From JBLMYQ01 sp050260055 (GTDB lineage: Bacteria; Bacillota; Clostridia; Acetivibrionales; UBA4821): a stretch of 64,000 nt of DNA. Made by a program: the position numbers and the translations under genes. Shown in pieces: positions 26,238 through 35,600 of the stretch. The DNA lies in the NCBI GenBank assembly GCA_050260055.1, contig JBLNBO010000053.1, positions 9,470-73,469 of the forward strand, given 5' to 3'. Within the stretch, counting starts at the first letter, position 1, and the number at the start of each line of letters is the position of its first letter. The notes under the pieces were generated by a model that worked only from the letters and a program-made list of their open reading frames with translations, did no database searches and was not told the origin of the DNA.

Positions 26238-29200
26238 ATGTCTAAAAGTATTTATAAGAAATTGAGGGGAATGGTTTTAACGGTGGCAATAGTGGCTTGC
26301 TTGCTGCCATTGATGATGAAACAGGTAAATGCTGCTACAATTCATACAGTAACATTACCTTATGAAGCAACAGAAGGTACACGCTGTCAAGCAATAGCAG
26401 GTGCACGCTGTCATATTACCGCTGAAGATATTTTTGGCAGTGAAGTGGCTAGCGGCGGAGATTATATTAATATAGGGTTCACAAGGCCTATCTCTGACAC
26501 TCTTGTCAATGGAGATATAGCTTATTCAGAAGCTGGACCATTTATTGGTACTCCAGAAGCCAGTACAAATTATGGTGAGTGGAATGGATTATATTTAATT
26601 AACTATAAAGATTATTATTTTTATGCACCTACGTCAGGTACATATACATTTACAGTATTACTTGGTAATGAAGAAACAAGCGCGGAAGATAATTATAATG
26701 TAACTATAACCGTCAATAGCAGTAATAATGCCCCGACAAATATGGCTCTCTCATCCGCTTCGATCGCGGCTGCCAATACCGGTATCAATTCAGCTGTAGG
26801 AACGTTAAGCACTACGGATTCAGATGAGGGAGATTCCTTTACATATACTCTGGTGGCCGGAGACGGTGATACTGATAACGGCAGCTTCAATATATCCGGT
26901 AGTTCGCTTAGAACCAATGGAGCGCTTGCTATAGGAACATACAGTGTGCGCGTGAGAACAACAGACAGCGGACCAGCAACATTCGACAAAGCATTCACAA
27001 TTAGTGTTACAAATTCGATACCGACAAACATAACGCTTTCAGCTAATTCAATAAATGCCATAAGTACTGGCGCTAATGTTGAAGTTGGAACATTAAGTAC
27101 AACCGATGCAGATGCGGGAGATTCATTCTTATATTCCAAGGTAGCTGGGGCAGGTGCTGCCGATAACGGTAGCTTCAATATATCCGGCAATTCTCTTAGG
27201 ACAAATGGAGTACTTGCTACAGGAAGTTACAGTGTGCGCATAAAAACAACAGACAATCTGGGGGATTTCTATGAAAAATCATTTACAATCACTGTTTCAA
27301 ATGTAGCTGGAAAAGCACTGACAGCAGATGAATCAGACAATAATGTAGATAATCCTATAGTAATAGGATTTGGAGTAAATGCAGGATTTGCAGGAGCAAT
27401 AACAGGAGTAAGCTTTAACGGACATGCACTGACATCAAATCAGTATACAGTAGATACAGTAAACAACAATAAGGTAACGTTAAATCCAAGCAATAATGAT
27501 AATGCATATCTCCAAACACCAGCAACAGGAAATGTAGTTATCACAGCGACAGGATACAATAATTCAACCATAGCACAAACCATAACAGCAGGAGTAGTAG
27601 ACACTCTTGTAGTAAGTCAGCAGCCAGCGGCAGGAACAGCAAGTGGAGACGAATTTGCGACCCAGCCGATAGTCACCCTAAAAGACCAATACGGCAACAC
27701 CTGTACAAATGGACCATCAGCAACAGCAAACGTAGTAGCAACAGCTGCAGGAGGTACAGGAACATGGACAATTGATGGAACAACCACTAAAGCGGCAATA
27801 GCAGGAGTGGCAACCTTCGATGATTTGACATGTACACTTACAACAGTAGGTACAGGGAAAATCACATTCACAAGTACAGAAACAGTAGACAGCAACCCAT
27901 TTACAATACCGTTAAAGGCAGCTGTAGCATTAACAGCAGACACGACAGCAAACAATGTAGATAATAATATAGAAGTAACGTTTATAGCAGACGCAGATTT
28001 TGAAGCAGCAATAACAAGTGTAAGCTTCAATGGGTCAGCATTAACAGCAACAACCGACTATGTAGTTGCCAGCGGAAAAGTAACGTTGAAACCGAGTGGA
28101 GGAAATGCCGTTCTGCAGACACCTGCAACAGGAAATGTAGTAATAGCGGCAACAGGATACAACAACTCGACAGTGTCCCAGACAATAACAATAGGAGCAG
28201 TTGCAAAGATGGAAGTAACCCAAAACATTACAGCACCAGCAACTAATGGGGGACAATTTGCACAACAGCCTAAAGTGGCATTGGAGGATCAGTACGGAAA
28301 TATCTGTGCAAATGATAGTACAACTGTAATAACGGTATCCAAGAAGGATTTAGGAATCTGGACACTTACAGGAACTTTGACAACCACAGCAAGCTCGGGG
28401 GTAGCAACCTTCAGCGGATTAGGAGTAACCAATACGGCGGCAGTAACAGGAGCACAACTAGCATTTGATACAACTGGGCTAACACAGGTAACAAGTGCAG
28501 TAGTAAACTTACCTGCCCCAGCAAGCAATCACTCCAACAGCCCAATAATTACTACTCCTCCGACTACAGAGACAAACACAGTAGTAATAGTAAACGGACA
28601 GGAACAAAATGCGGGAACAACAAATACAACAACAATAGAAGATAAAACAGTAACAACAATAACAGTAGATGATAAGAAAATAGATGAGAAGCTTAGTACA
28701 GAAGGAAACAACGCGACAGTAGTAATACCTGTAAACAATAATTCCGATGTAGTAGTAGGAGTCTTGAATGGACAAACCGTAAAAAATATGGAGGCAAAAG
28801 AAGCAGTATTGGAAATAAAAACAGAGAACGTTACATATACCCTGCCTGCTTCTGAAATAAATATAGACGATGTATCTTCACAAATAGGTAAACAGGTGGA
28901 ACTCAAGGATATAAAAGTAAGTGTGACAATTGCAGAGCCACCAACTGACACAGCGAGAATAGTAGAGGATACTGCAAATAAAAATAGTTACCAGGTGGTA
29001 GTAAAACCGGTTGAGTTTCAAATAACCTGTACAAGTGGTAATAAGACTGTAGATGTATCAAAATTCAACGGTTATGTTGAGAGAACGGTTGCTATACCTG
29101 ATGGAGTAGACCCAAGCAAGATTACTACAGGGATTGTACTTAACAAGGATGGAACATTTTCACATGTACCAACAGCGATAATTGTAGTTAATGGCAAATA

Positions 29201-29825
29201 CTACGCAAAAATCAACAGCTTGACAAATAGTGCTTATTCAGTTATTTGGAGTCCAAAAAGCTTTAAGGATGTAGAAAATCACTGGGCAAAAGAGGCCGTA
29301 AACGACATGGGCTCAAGATTGGTAATCGACGGAGTCGGGGAAGACAAATTTAAGCCTGATAGTGATATTACAAGAGCGGAATTTGCAGCGATTGTAGTAA
29401 GAGCTCTCGGACTTATGAGAAAAGGAACCGGGAAGGATTCATTCAAAGATGTTAGAAATACTGATTGGTATTTCGATGCAGTGTCTATTGCCTATGAATA
29501 CAAACTAGTCAACGGATACGAAGATGGAAACTTTGAACCAATGGATAAAATCACACGTGAACAAGCGATGACAATGATTGCAAGGGCAATAAAAATCACT
29601 GGGCTAAAAATTGAATTCAAGGATGGCGAAGTAGAAAAGCTCTTTACGGAGTATGAAGATTCAGAACAATCCTCTGCATGGGCAAAGGACAGTATTGCTG
29701 CTTGTGTAAAGGCAGGCATAGTTTCAGGAAAAAGTGGACGAACACTTGCACCAAAGGACGAAATAACAAGAGCTGAAGTGGCCGCAATTGTGGAAAGATT
29801 GTTGCGGAAATCTGGTTTGATATAA
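26238..29825 (+). CDS. Large S-layer-homology surface protein with cadherin-like and Ig-like repeats
   Basis: 1195 residues from ATG 26238, placed by AAGGGGG. A signal peptide ends near KQVNA. Two cadherin-like repeats follow (NAPTNMALSSASI and IPTNITLSANSI, about 95 residues each), then two copies of a module with VSFNG...LQTPATGNVV and GYNNST (from about residues 355 and 560), alternating with Ig-like modules containing VTLKDQYGN and VALEDQYGN. A Thr/Asn-rich stretch leads to a last beta domain, and three SLH domains end the protein (FKDVENHWAKEAV, FKDVRNTDWYFDAV and the last before the stop), each with an ITRAEFAAIV-type motif. SLH domains bind pyruvylated secondary cell-wall polymer. Probably a major S-layer or adhesion protein. 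Codons in the middle modules strongly favour A in third position, unlike the ends, suggesting repeat expansion or a mosaic origin. Confidence 0.9.
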   Translation: MSKSIYKKLRGMVLTVAIVACLLPLMMKQVNAATIHTVTLPYEATEGTRCQAIAGARCHITAEDIFGSEVASGGDYINIGFTRPISDTLVNGDIAYSEAGPFIGTPEASTNYGEWNGLYLINYKDYYFYAPTSGTYTFTVLLGNEETSAEDNYNVTITVNSSNNAPTNMALSSASIAAANTGINSAVGTLSTTDSDEGDSFTYTLVAGDGDTDNGSFNISGSSLRTNGALAIGTYSVRVRTTDSGPATFDKAFTISVTNSIPTNITLSANSINAISTGANVEVGTLSTTDADAGDSFLYSKVAGAGAADNGSFNISGNSLRTNGVLATGSYSVRIKTTDNLGDFYEKSFTITVSNVAGKALTADESDNNVDNPIVIGFGVNAGFAGAITGVSFNGHALTSNQYTVDTVNNNKVTLNPSNNDNAYLQTPATGNVVITATGYNNSTIAQTITAGVVDTLVVSQQPAAGTASGDEFATQPIVTLKDQYGNTCTNGPSATANVVATAAGGTGTWTIDGTTTKAAIAGVATFDDLTCTLTTVGTGKITFTSTETVDSNPFTIPLKAAVALTADTTANNVDNNIEVTFIADADFEAAITSVSFNGSALTATTDYVVASGKVTLKPSGGNAVLQTPATGNVVIAATGYNNSTVSQTITIGAVAKMEVTQNITAPATNGGQFAQQPKVALEDQYGNICANDSTTVITVSKKDLGIWTLTGTLTTTASSGVATFSGLGVTNTAAVTGAQLAFDTTGLTQVTSAVVNLPAPASNHSNSPIITTPPTTETNTVVIVNGQEQNAGTTNTTTIEDKTVTTITVDDKKIDEKLSTEGNNATVVIPVNNNSDVVVGVLNGQTVKNMEAKEAVLEIKTENVTYTLPASEINIDDVSSQIGKQVELKDIKVSVTIAEPPTDTARIVEDTANKNSYQVVVKPVEFQITCTSGNKTVDVSKFNGYVERTVAIPDGVDPSKITTGIVLNKDGTFSHVPTAIIVVNGKYYAKINSLTNSAYSVIWSPKSFKDVENHWAKEAVNDMGSRLVIDGVGEDKFKPDSDITRAEFAAIVVRALGLMRKGTGKDSFKDVRNTDWYFDAVSIAYEYKLVNGYEDGNFEPMDKITREQAMTMIARAIKITGLKIEFKDGEVEKLFTEYEDSEQSSAWAKDSIAACVKAGIVSGKSGRTLAPKDEITRAEVAAIVERLLRKSGLI

Positions 29826-29881
29826 TGTTGTAAGCATAAAAAATCTGCATCAGAAACAAAGCCTCTTCTCTTCATGAATTT

Positions 29882-30024
29882 TGCTGATTATAACTGGCAG
29901 GAAGGAGTTAATGGGGGAATTCGTGAATAAGAAGGTTACTAATGTGGTCGGGTGGATTATAACAGGGAGGATTATTAGCTTAAATATAGTACTGCTTTAT
30001 TTAACTTTTGTGGGGAAAATATAA
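29882..30024 (+). pseudogene. Duplicated 3' fragment of mntH (direct repeat, copy 2)
   Basis: Bases 29882-30018 repeat 25778-25914 with three substitutions. It encodes the last 46 or so residues of the Nramp transporter and then its own in-frame stop (GKI-stop instead of GKA-stop). No start codon or upstream part of the gene is present. A strong terminator follows at 30031, as would be expected behind the original mntH gene. Confidence 0.92.
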
Positions 30025-30030
30025 AAAGAC

Positions 30031-30067
30031 AAAAGGTTCAAGCCTTAATTAAATGCTTGAACCTTTT
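30031..30067. terminator. Intrinsic terminator
   Basis: Perfect 13-bp stem (30031-30043 with 30055-30067) with A-run before and T-rich end. It can serve the upstream plus-strand unit and the minus-strand ykuS gene. Confidence 0.85.
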
Positions 30068-30070
30068 AGA

Positions 30071-30322
30071 TTATTGTCTTTCAATCAGGTTGACGATTTC
30101 TTCCGGACTTAAGCCAGTTGCCTCAATTATAGGTATATTCGTTGTAACATTCTGAACGCCTAAAAAATTATCATCAATTCCTGTTAAGACTATGGCATCC
30201 AGATTTTTAATAAAACTTGGATCGTTCTTATGAGTGAAATCTATTTCACTCGCCATATATCCGCGTTGATTTAAATAATTTTTAACTGAAGTCAAACCTT
30301 TTTCAATGCCGATGTTTTTCAT
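30071..30322 (-). CDS. ykuS: YkuS family (UPF0180) small protein
   Basis: 83 residues, matching the usual length of the YkuS/UPF0180 family of Firmicutes. Typical features are the N-terminal GLTSVKNYLNQRGY and the central LDAIVLTGIDDNFLGVQNV. Function unknown. It has a strong AAAGGAGG site before its ATG on the minus strand. No operon partners. Confidence 0.85.
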   Translation of the reverse strand: MKNIGIEKGLTSVKNYLNQRGYMASEIDFTHKNDPSFIKNLDAIVLTGIDDNFLGVQNVTTNIPIIEATGLSPEEIVNLIERQ

Positions 30323-30501
30323 TTTATAACCTCCTTTGTTCCATATTATTTGCAGATTTTTGAGCTATATTCAAATGCTTTAATTAAATACATTTTAAGG
30401 GTAACAATAAAAGATAAAAAAACTTGAAAAATATGGAAGATATTATTATAATGTACGTACAAATATGATAATCAAATAGAATGATTGAAAAGGAGATAAA
30501 A

Positions 30502-32127
30502 ATGAATAAAAAGCGTCTAACCTTTTTGACAATTTTGATTTTTGCATTTATCCTAACACTTGTTCCAGCAGCCAACACCGTTGAAGCACTTGGCGGAATA
30601 ATAATAGATAAGCCAGTCTTCCCGATTTTATCATCAAATGCTAACCTTAGTGATATATATCTATCTACTGGAACAATTAGTCCGGCCTTTGATGCCGATA
30701 CAACAGCCTACACAGCAAATGCTTATATTGGCAGCCTTGCTACCACGGATGTAAAAGCTACTGTTGCAGAGTCACATGCTATAATAACCATAAATGGTGA
30801 AACAGCAGCCAGCGGAGAATGGCATAATGTACCGCTTGTTCTTGGCTCCAATACGATAAATATTGTTGTTACAGCCCAAAACGGAATCACCAAGAAGACA
30901 TATACGGTGAAAGTTACCGGGCTTCCTTCAAACAATGCAAATTTAGCTGGTATTACTCTTTCGACCGGGGACTATACTCCTGCTTTTGCATATGATACCC
31001 TCGCATATACACAGACAGTTGATAATTCTGTTACTTTAGCTGATATACACGTAACCCTGGAAGATAGTACATCGACCTCCAATATAGCTGGACATGATGG
31101 ATGTCTTAATTTAATAGCAAATCCTTTAGCTGTTGGTTATAATGATTTCCCAATAACGGTTACAGCGCAAGATGGTACAACGAAAAAGACATATATGGTT
31201 ACTATTATACGAGAGAAGCCGCCATTTCCATCACAGAGCAATAATGCAAAATTAAGCAGTCTGACTCTTACGACTGGAGCTTTGACGCCTAAATTTTCAG
31301 CCGATATGACATCCTATACTCAGACAGTTAGCGACAGCATAACTTTAACTACTATAAGTGTTGCTCCCGAAGATTCGAATGCAACAACCAACATTAATGG
31401 AAACGATGGAATACTAAGCTTGATTAATATTCCATTAGTTGAAGGCGATAATAAGTTGACAGTTGCAGTTACAGCGCAAGACGGAGTCACCAAAAAGACC
31501 TATACTATCACGATAAAGAGAGAAGCTTCGGAAGCAGCAGAAGAATCTGAAACTACTACAGATTCTTCATTAGCACAAACTTCAATTGATTACAGCTCGG
31601 CAAGTGATTGGGCAGTTTCCGAGATAGAAGAGGCTGAAAAGGATAAGCTTATAACAGATAGGGTAAAAGATAACTTCCAGCGCGATATTACAAGGGAAGA
31701 ATTCTGTGGATTGGCTGTAAAACTCTATGAAGCATTAAGTGGAGAAAGTACTTCGGCTTCAGGAAATAATCCTTTCAAAGATACATCTGATACCGAAGTA
31801 ATAAAAGCGGTTAATCTTGGGATAGTAAAAGGTGTGGCTGCAAATACATTTGCTCCAAATAACAATATCACCCGCCAGGAAATATGCGTTATGCTTTACC
31901 GTGCGATTAAGCTGGCAAGACCGAGTATAGACTTTGACACTACCGGAGTAAGTAAATTTGCAGATGAAAATAAAATTGCATCCTGGGCTATTGAAGATGT
32001 CCGCTTTATGTCAAAACATGGCATTATGAAGGGGACAGGGAATAATAGCATAAATCCGTTGAGCAATACAACTAGAGAACAGGCTGTAGTGCTCATAAAA
32101 AGAACATTTGAAGAATTCAGTAAATAA
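30502..32127 (+). CDS. SLH-domain surface protein with three cadherin-like beta-sandwich repeats
   Basis: 541 residues from ATG 30502, 5 bases after AAGGAGA. The signal peptide (MNKKRLTFLTILIFAFILTL...) ends near VEALG. Three repeats of about 90 residues (Cadherin-like beta sandwich, PF12733 type) begin at SNANLSDIYLSTG, NANLAGITLSTG and NAKLSSLTLTTG and each end in ITAQDG/VTAQDG...KKTYT. A Ser/Glu/Thr linker leads to three SLH domains (WAVSEIEEAEKDKLI, FKDTSDTEVIKAVNLGIV and ASWAIEDVRFMSKHGI with the ITREEF, ITRQEI, TTREQA motifs). It is attached to the cell wall and is probably an adhesin or minor S-layer protein. Confidence 0.9.
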   Translation: MNKKRLTFLTILIFAFILTLVPAANTVEALGGIIIDKPVFPILSSNANLSDIYLSTGTISPAFDADTTAYTANAYIGSLATTDVKATVAESHAIITINGETAASGEWHNVPLVLGSNTINIVVTAQNGITKKTYTVKVTGLPSNNANLAGITLSTGDYTPAFAYDTLAYTQTVDNSVTLADIHVTLEDSTSTSNIAGHDGCLNLIANPLAVGYNDFPITVTAQDGTTKKTYMVTIIREKPPFPSQSNNAKLSSLTLTTGALTPKFSADMTSYTQTVSDSITLTTISVAPEDSNATTNINGNDGILSLINIPLVEGDNKLTVAVTAQDGVTKKTYTITIKREASEAAEESETTTDSSLAQTSIDYSSASDWAVSEIEEAEKDKLITDRVKDNFQRDITREEFCGLAVKLYEALSGESTSASGNNPFKDTSDTEVIKAVNLGIVKGVAANTFAPNNNITRQEICVMLYRAIKLARPSIDFDTTGVSKFADENKIASWAIEDVRFMSKHGIMKGTGNNSINPLSNTTREQAVVLIKRTFEEFSK

Positions 32128-32148
32128 TTCTTAATTATAAAATATAAA

Positions 32149-32182
32149 AAAGAGGCAAATCCAATTCAAGATTTGCCTCTTT
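32149..32182 (+). terminator. Intrinsic terminator
   Basis: 13-bp perfect stem (32149-32161 with 32170-32182), followed by T-rich bases. Confidence 0.85.
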
Positions 32183-32287
32183 ATTGATTCATAAAGCATT
32201 TTTGGCGTGATACTTTCTATGAATAAATTTCTTAATTTTTTTGAAGAATATATTTGATATGAAAATATATCTGGATGGGGTGAAGAT

Positions 32288-32500
32288 ATGGATAAACAGG
32301 TTGAACCTACGACGCATGACAGGCTCATGAGAGCTTGGGAAAATTCAATGGAGTTGGTAAGAGACTTTGAAACATATTCAAAAAGAATTGAAAACAATGA
32401 AGTAAAGGAACTATTTAAAAGATTTGCAGAAGATGAAGGTAAGCACGCTTCAGAACTAAGATATTTACTTGAAAAATACGAAAAAAATGATATAAATTAA
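32288..32500 (+). CDS. Small helical, rubrerythrin-like protein
   Basis: 70 residues, two predicted helices. The second helix contains FAEDEGKHASELRYLLEKY, which resembles the E-x-x-H iron ligand helix of rubrerythrin/ferritin-like proteins. A full di-iron site would need four such helices, so it may assemble as a dimer or have lost iron binding. ATG follows GATGGGGTGAAGAT. Function not known. Confidence 0.55.
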   Translation: MDKQVEPTTHDRLMRAWENSMELVRDFETYSKRIENNEVKELFKRFAEDEGKHASELRYLLEKYEKNDIN

Positions 32501-32518
32501 CCATTTCAATTAAGAGAA

Positions 32519-32564
32519 AATAAAGGCAGGTTGGAACAACTAATTGTTTCGACCTGCCTTTATT
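32519..32564. terminator. Hairpin after the small rubrerythrin-like gene
   Basis: 13-bp stem (32519-32531 with 32552-32564) extended by near-pairs. T content lies within the stem, so termination is likely but not certain. Confidence 0.65.
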
Positions 32565-32668
32565 ATTAAATGGGAAGAAATAGGTAGAATGTTGTCGAAA
32601 AAAGAGGTATAATTATATTTGGGACGCTATGAGATGGTTTCGGGAAAATATTAAATATGGAGGCCGTT

Positions 32669-35600
32669 ATGGAAAAAATATTTGATTATATAATTCTTGA
32701 AAAAATTTACGAAACTAGTAAATCGGTTGTATATAGAGGTAAAAAAGAAGGCCAAGAGCAAACAAATATTATTAAAGTGTTAATTTCAAACTACCCAACC
32801 TTATCAGAAATCGCAAGATTTAAACAAGAATGTGAAATAATAAAAAGCCTCGATATTGATGGAATAGTAAAAATTTATGAAATGGTAGAGCAAGACAATA
32901 AATTTGCTTTAGTACAGGAAGATTTTAATGGTATATCTCTTAAAGATTACTTAAAAAATAATAAAATTGATATTAAAACCTTTTTAAAAATTGCAATAAA
33001 GATTTCGGAAATAATTGGGATAATACATAGAAAGAATATCATTCATAAAGATATAAAACCTCATAATATAATAATAAATTTAGAAGATGATTTAATTAAG
33101 ATAACAGACTTTGGAATTGCCGAAGAGCTAACCCACAAGAACAAGGAATTATACAATCCTGATGTCATAGAAGGTACACTTCCATACATGTCGCCCGAAC
33201 AAACAGGTAGAATAAATCGGCCTGTTGATTATAGAACAGATTTATACTCATTGGGGATAACCTTTTATGAAATGCTAACCGGAGAACTTCCATTCAAATC
33301 AAACGATCCAATCGAATTCGTTCACTCCCACATTGCTAAGATGCCTGTATCCCCAAAAGAAATAAATCCTTCAATCCCAAAAGTAATTTCGGATATAGTT
33401 TTAAAGTTAATATCTAAAAATTCGGAAGAAAGATATCAAAATAGTTTTGGTCTCGAATTTGACTTGAAAGAATGCTTAATGCAATTAGAAGAAAAAAATC
33501 AAATAGATGATTTTGAGTTAGCTAAGAATGATATATCAATGAAATTTAATATGCCTCAGAACATATTTGGAAGAGATGAAGAAATTAAGACCTTATTATC
33601 AGCATTTGAAAAAGTAAGCAGTTCAGACGGTACGGCAACTGAAATAATGATGGTATGCGGACAGCCGGGTATTGGCAAATCAATGCTTGTAAATGAAATA
33701 CATAAGCCTATTGTCGCAAAAAGGGGCTATTTTATTTGCGGTAAGTATGATCAATTTAGAAGGGATGTTCCATACAGCTCAATTATACAAGCTTTTCAGG
33801 GATTAATTAATCAGATACTGGTTGAAAGTGATGAAAAAATCGAATTGTGGAGAGAAAAAATTCTTTGTGCATTAGGTAATAATGGGAAAATAATCACTGA
33901 TGTAATACCTAATGTTAGGCTTATTATCGGAGAACAGCCTGAAGTACCTGTTCTAGGACCTGAACAGTCTCAAAACAGATTCAACTTAGTATTTAAAAAT
34001 TTTGTGAGTGTATTTACATCTGCAGAACATCCAATAGCACTGTTTTTAGACGACCTTCAATGGGCTGACTATGCAAGCCTAATGCTTATTAAGACAATTA
34101 TTGCTGAAGCAGATATAAAACACTTCTTTTTCATTGGAGCCTATAGAGACAACGAAGTGTCAATGTCCCATCCGTTAATGATTATGTTGGAAGAAATAAA
34201 GAAACAGGGAATTAATATAGATACTATTCAAATTGCATCATTAAAAGTTGACAGTGTTAATCAGTTGGTTGCAAATTTCTTAAGATGCAATGAAAAAGAA
34301 AGCTTAGAACTTGCAGAAATTATTTATAAGAAAACAAATGGAAATCCTTTTTTTGTTAATCAATTTTTAAAAACGCTGTATGAAGAGCATTTAATTGAGT
34401 TAAATCAAACATCTGGATGGGTTTGGGATATAGCAAAGATAAATACTTTGCAGGTAACGGATAATGTTGTACAGATGATGGCTGAAAAGATTAACAAACT
34501 TCCTAAAGACACACAGGAAATTTTAAAAATATGTGCATGTATTGGGAATAGATTTGACCTTGAAACATTATCTACAGTTGTAAATAAGACAATCGATGAA
34601 ACACTTGCAGCATTAACATTAGCGGTTCAAGAAGGCTTAATTTGCTTGTGCGTAGATTTATATAAATTTTATCATGATAGAATTCATGAAGCCGCATACT
34701 CACTTATTCCTGATGAAGAAAAAGCCAAAAAGCATTATGCAATCGGTAATCTCACATTAAGCAATACGCCAGAAGCTGATTTGATAGACAAGATATTATA
34801 TATTGTGGATCAATTAAATGCAGGAAAAAGTGAAATAAATTCGGAAGAAGAAAAATATAAACTTGCAAAACTGAACTTGTTAGCTGGAACCAAAGCAAAA
34901 TCATCTACAGCATATCTTTCTGCGCTAAATTATTTAAGAATTGGTATAGATAGTGTTGGCGATGAATGTTGGGAAAAAGATTATCAATTGGCACGTTTAC
35001 TCCATGAGGAAGCAGCAGAGGCAGCTTTTTTAAGTACGGATTTTGACGAAATGGAGAAGTTTTCTGAAGTTGTTATTAAAAGGGCTAAAACTGCAACAGA
35101 CAAAGTAAAAATATATGTTATAAAGATGAATTTATGCATGGCTCAAAACCAACCCTCGAAAGGTGTTGAAGCGGGGTATGAGATTCTTGGTTTACTCGGA
35201 ATAAAAATGCCAAAAAAAGCAAGCGGAATTAAGCTATTATCTGAGATAATAAAAGTAAAGAAGATGCTTAAGGGTAAAAAGCCTGAAGATATAATTAACC
35301 TGCCTGAAATGACAGACCCATATTATCTTTCGGTAATAAAGATTATTTCATTATTATTGACGGCAGCATATTATTCTGCACCAAAGCTTTTGGCATTAAT
35401 TGATTTAGAGGCAGTTAAAATTATTATTAAACATGGAAATACTTTCTGTTCTCCTTATATATTTTCGACTTATGGGGTATTACTTTTTAGAATTGGGAAA
35501 ATTGATCAAAGTTATGAATTTGGAAAAATCGGTATGGCTTTGCTAGAGAAAATGGATGTTAAGGATCAAAAAGCAAAAACAATAATGACAGTCAATACAT

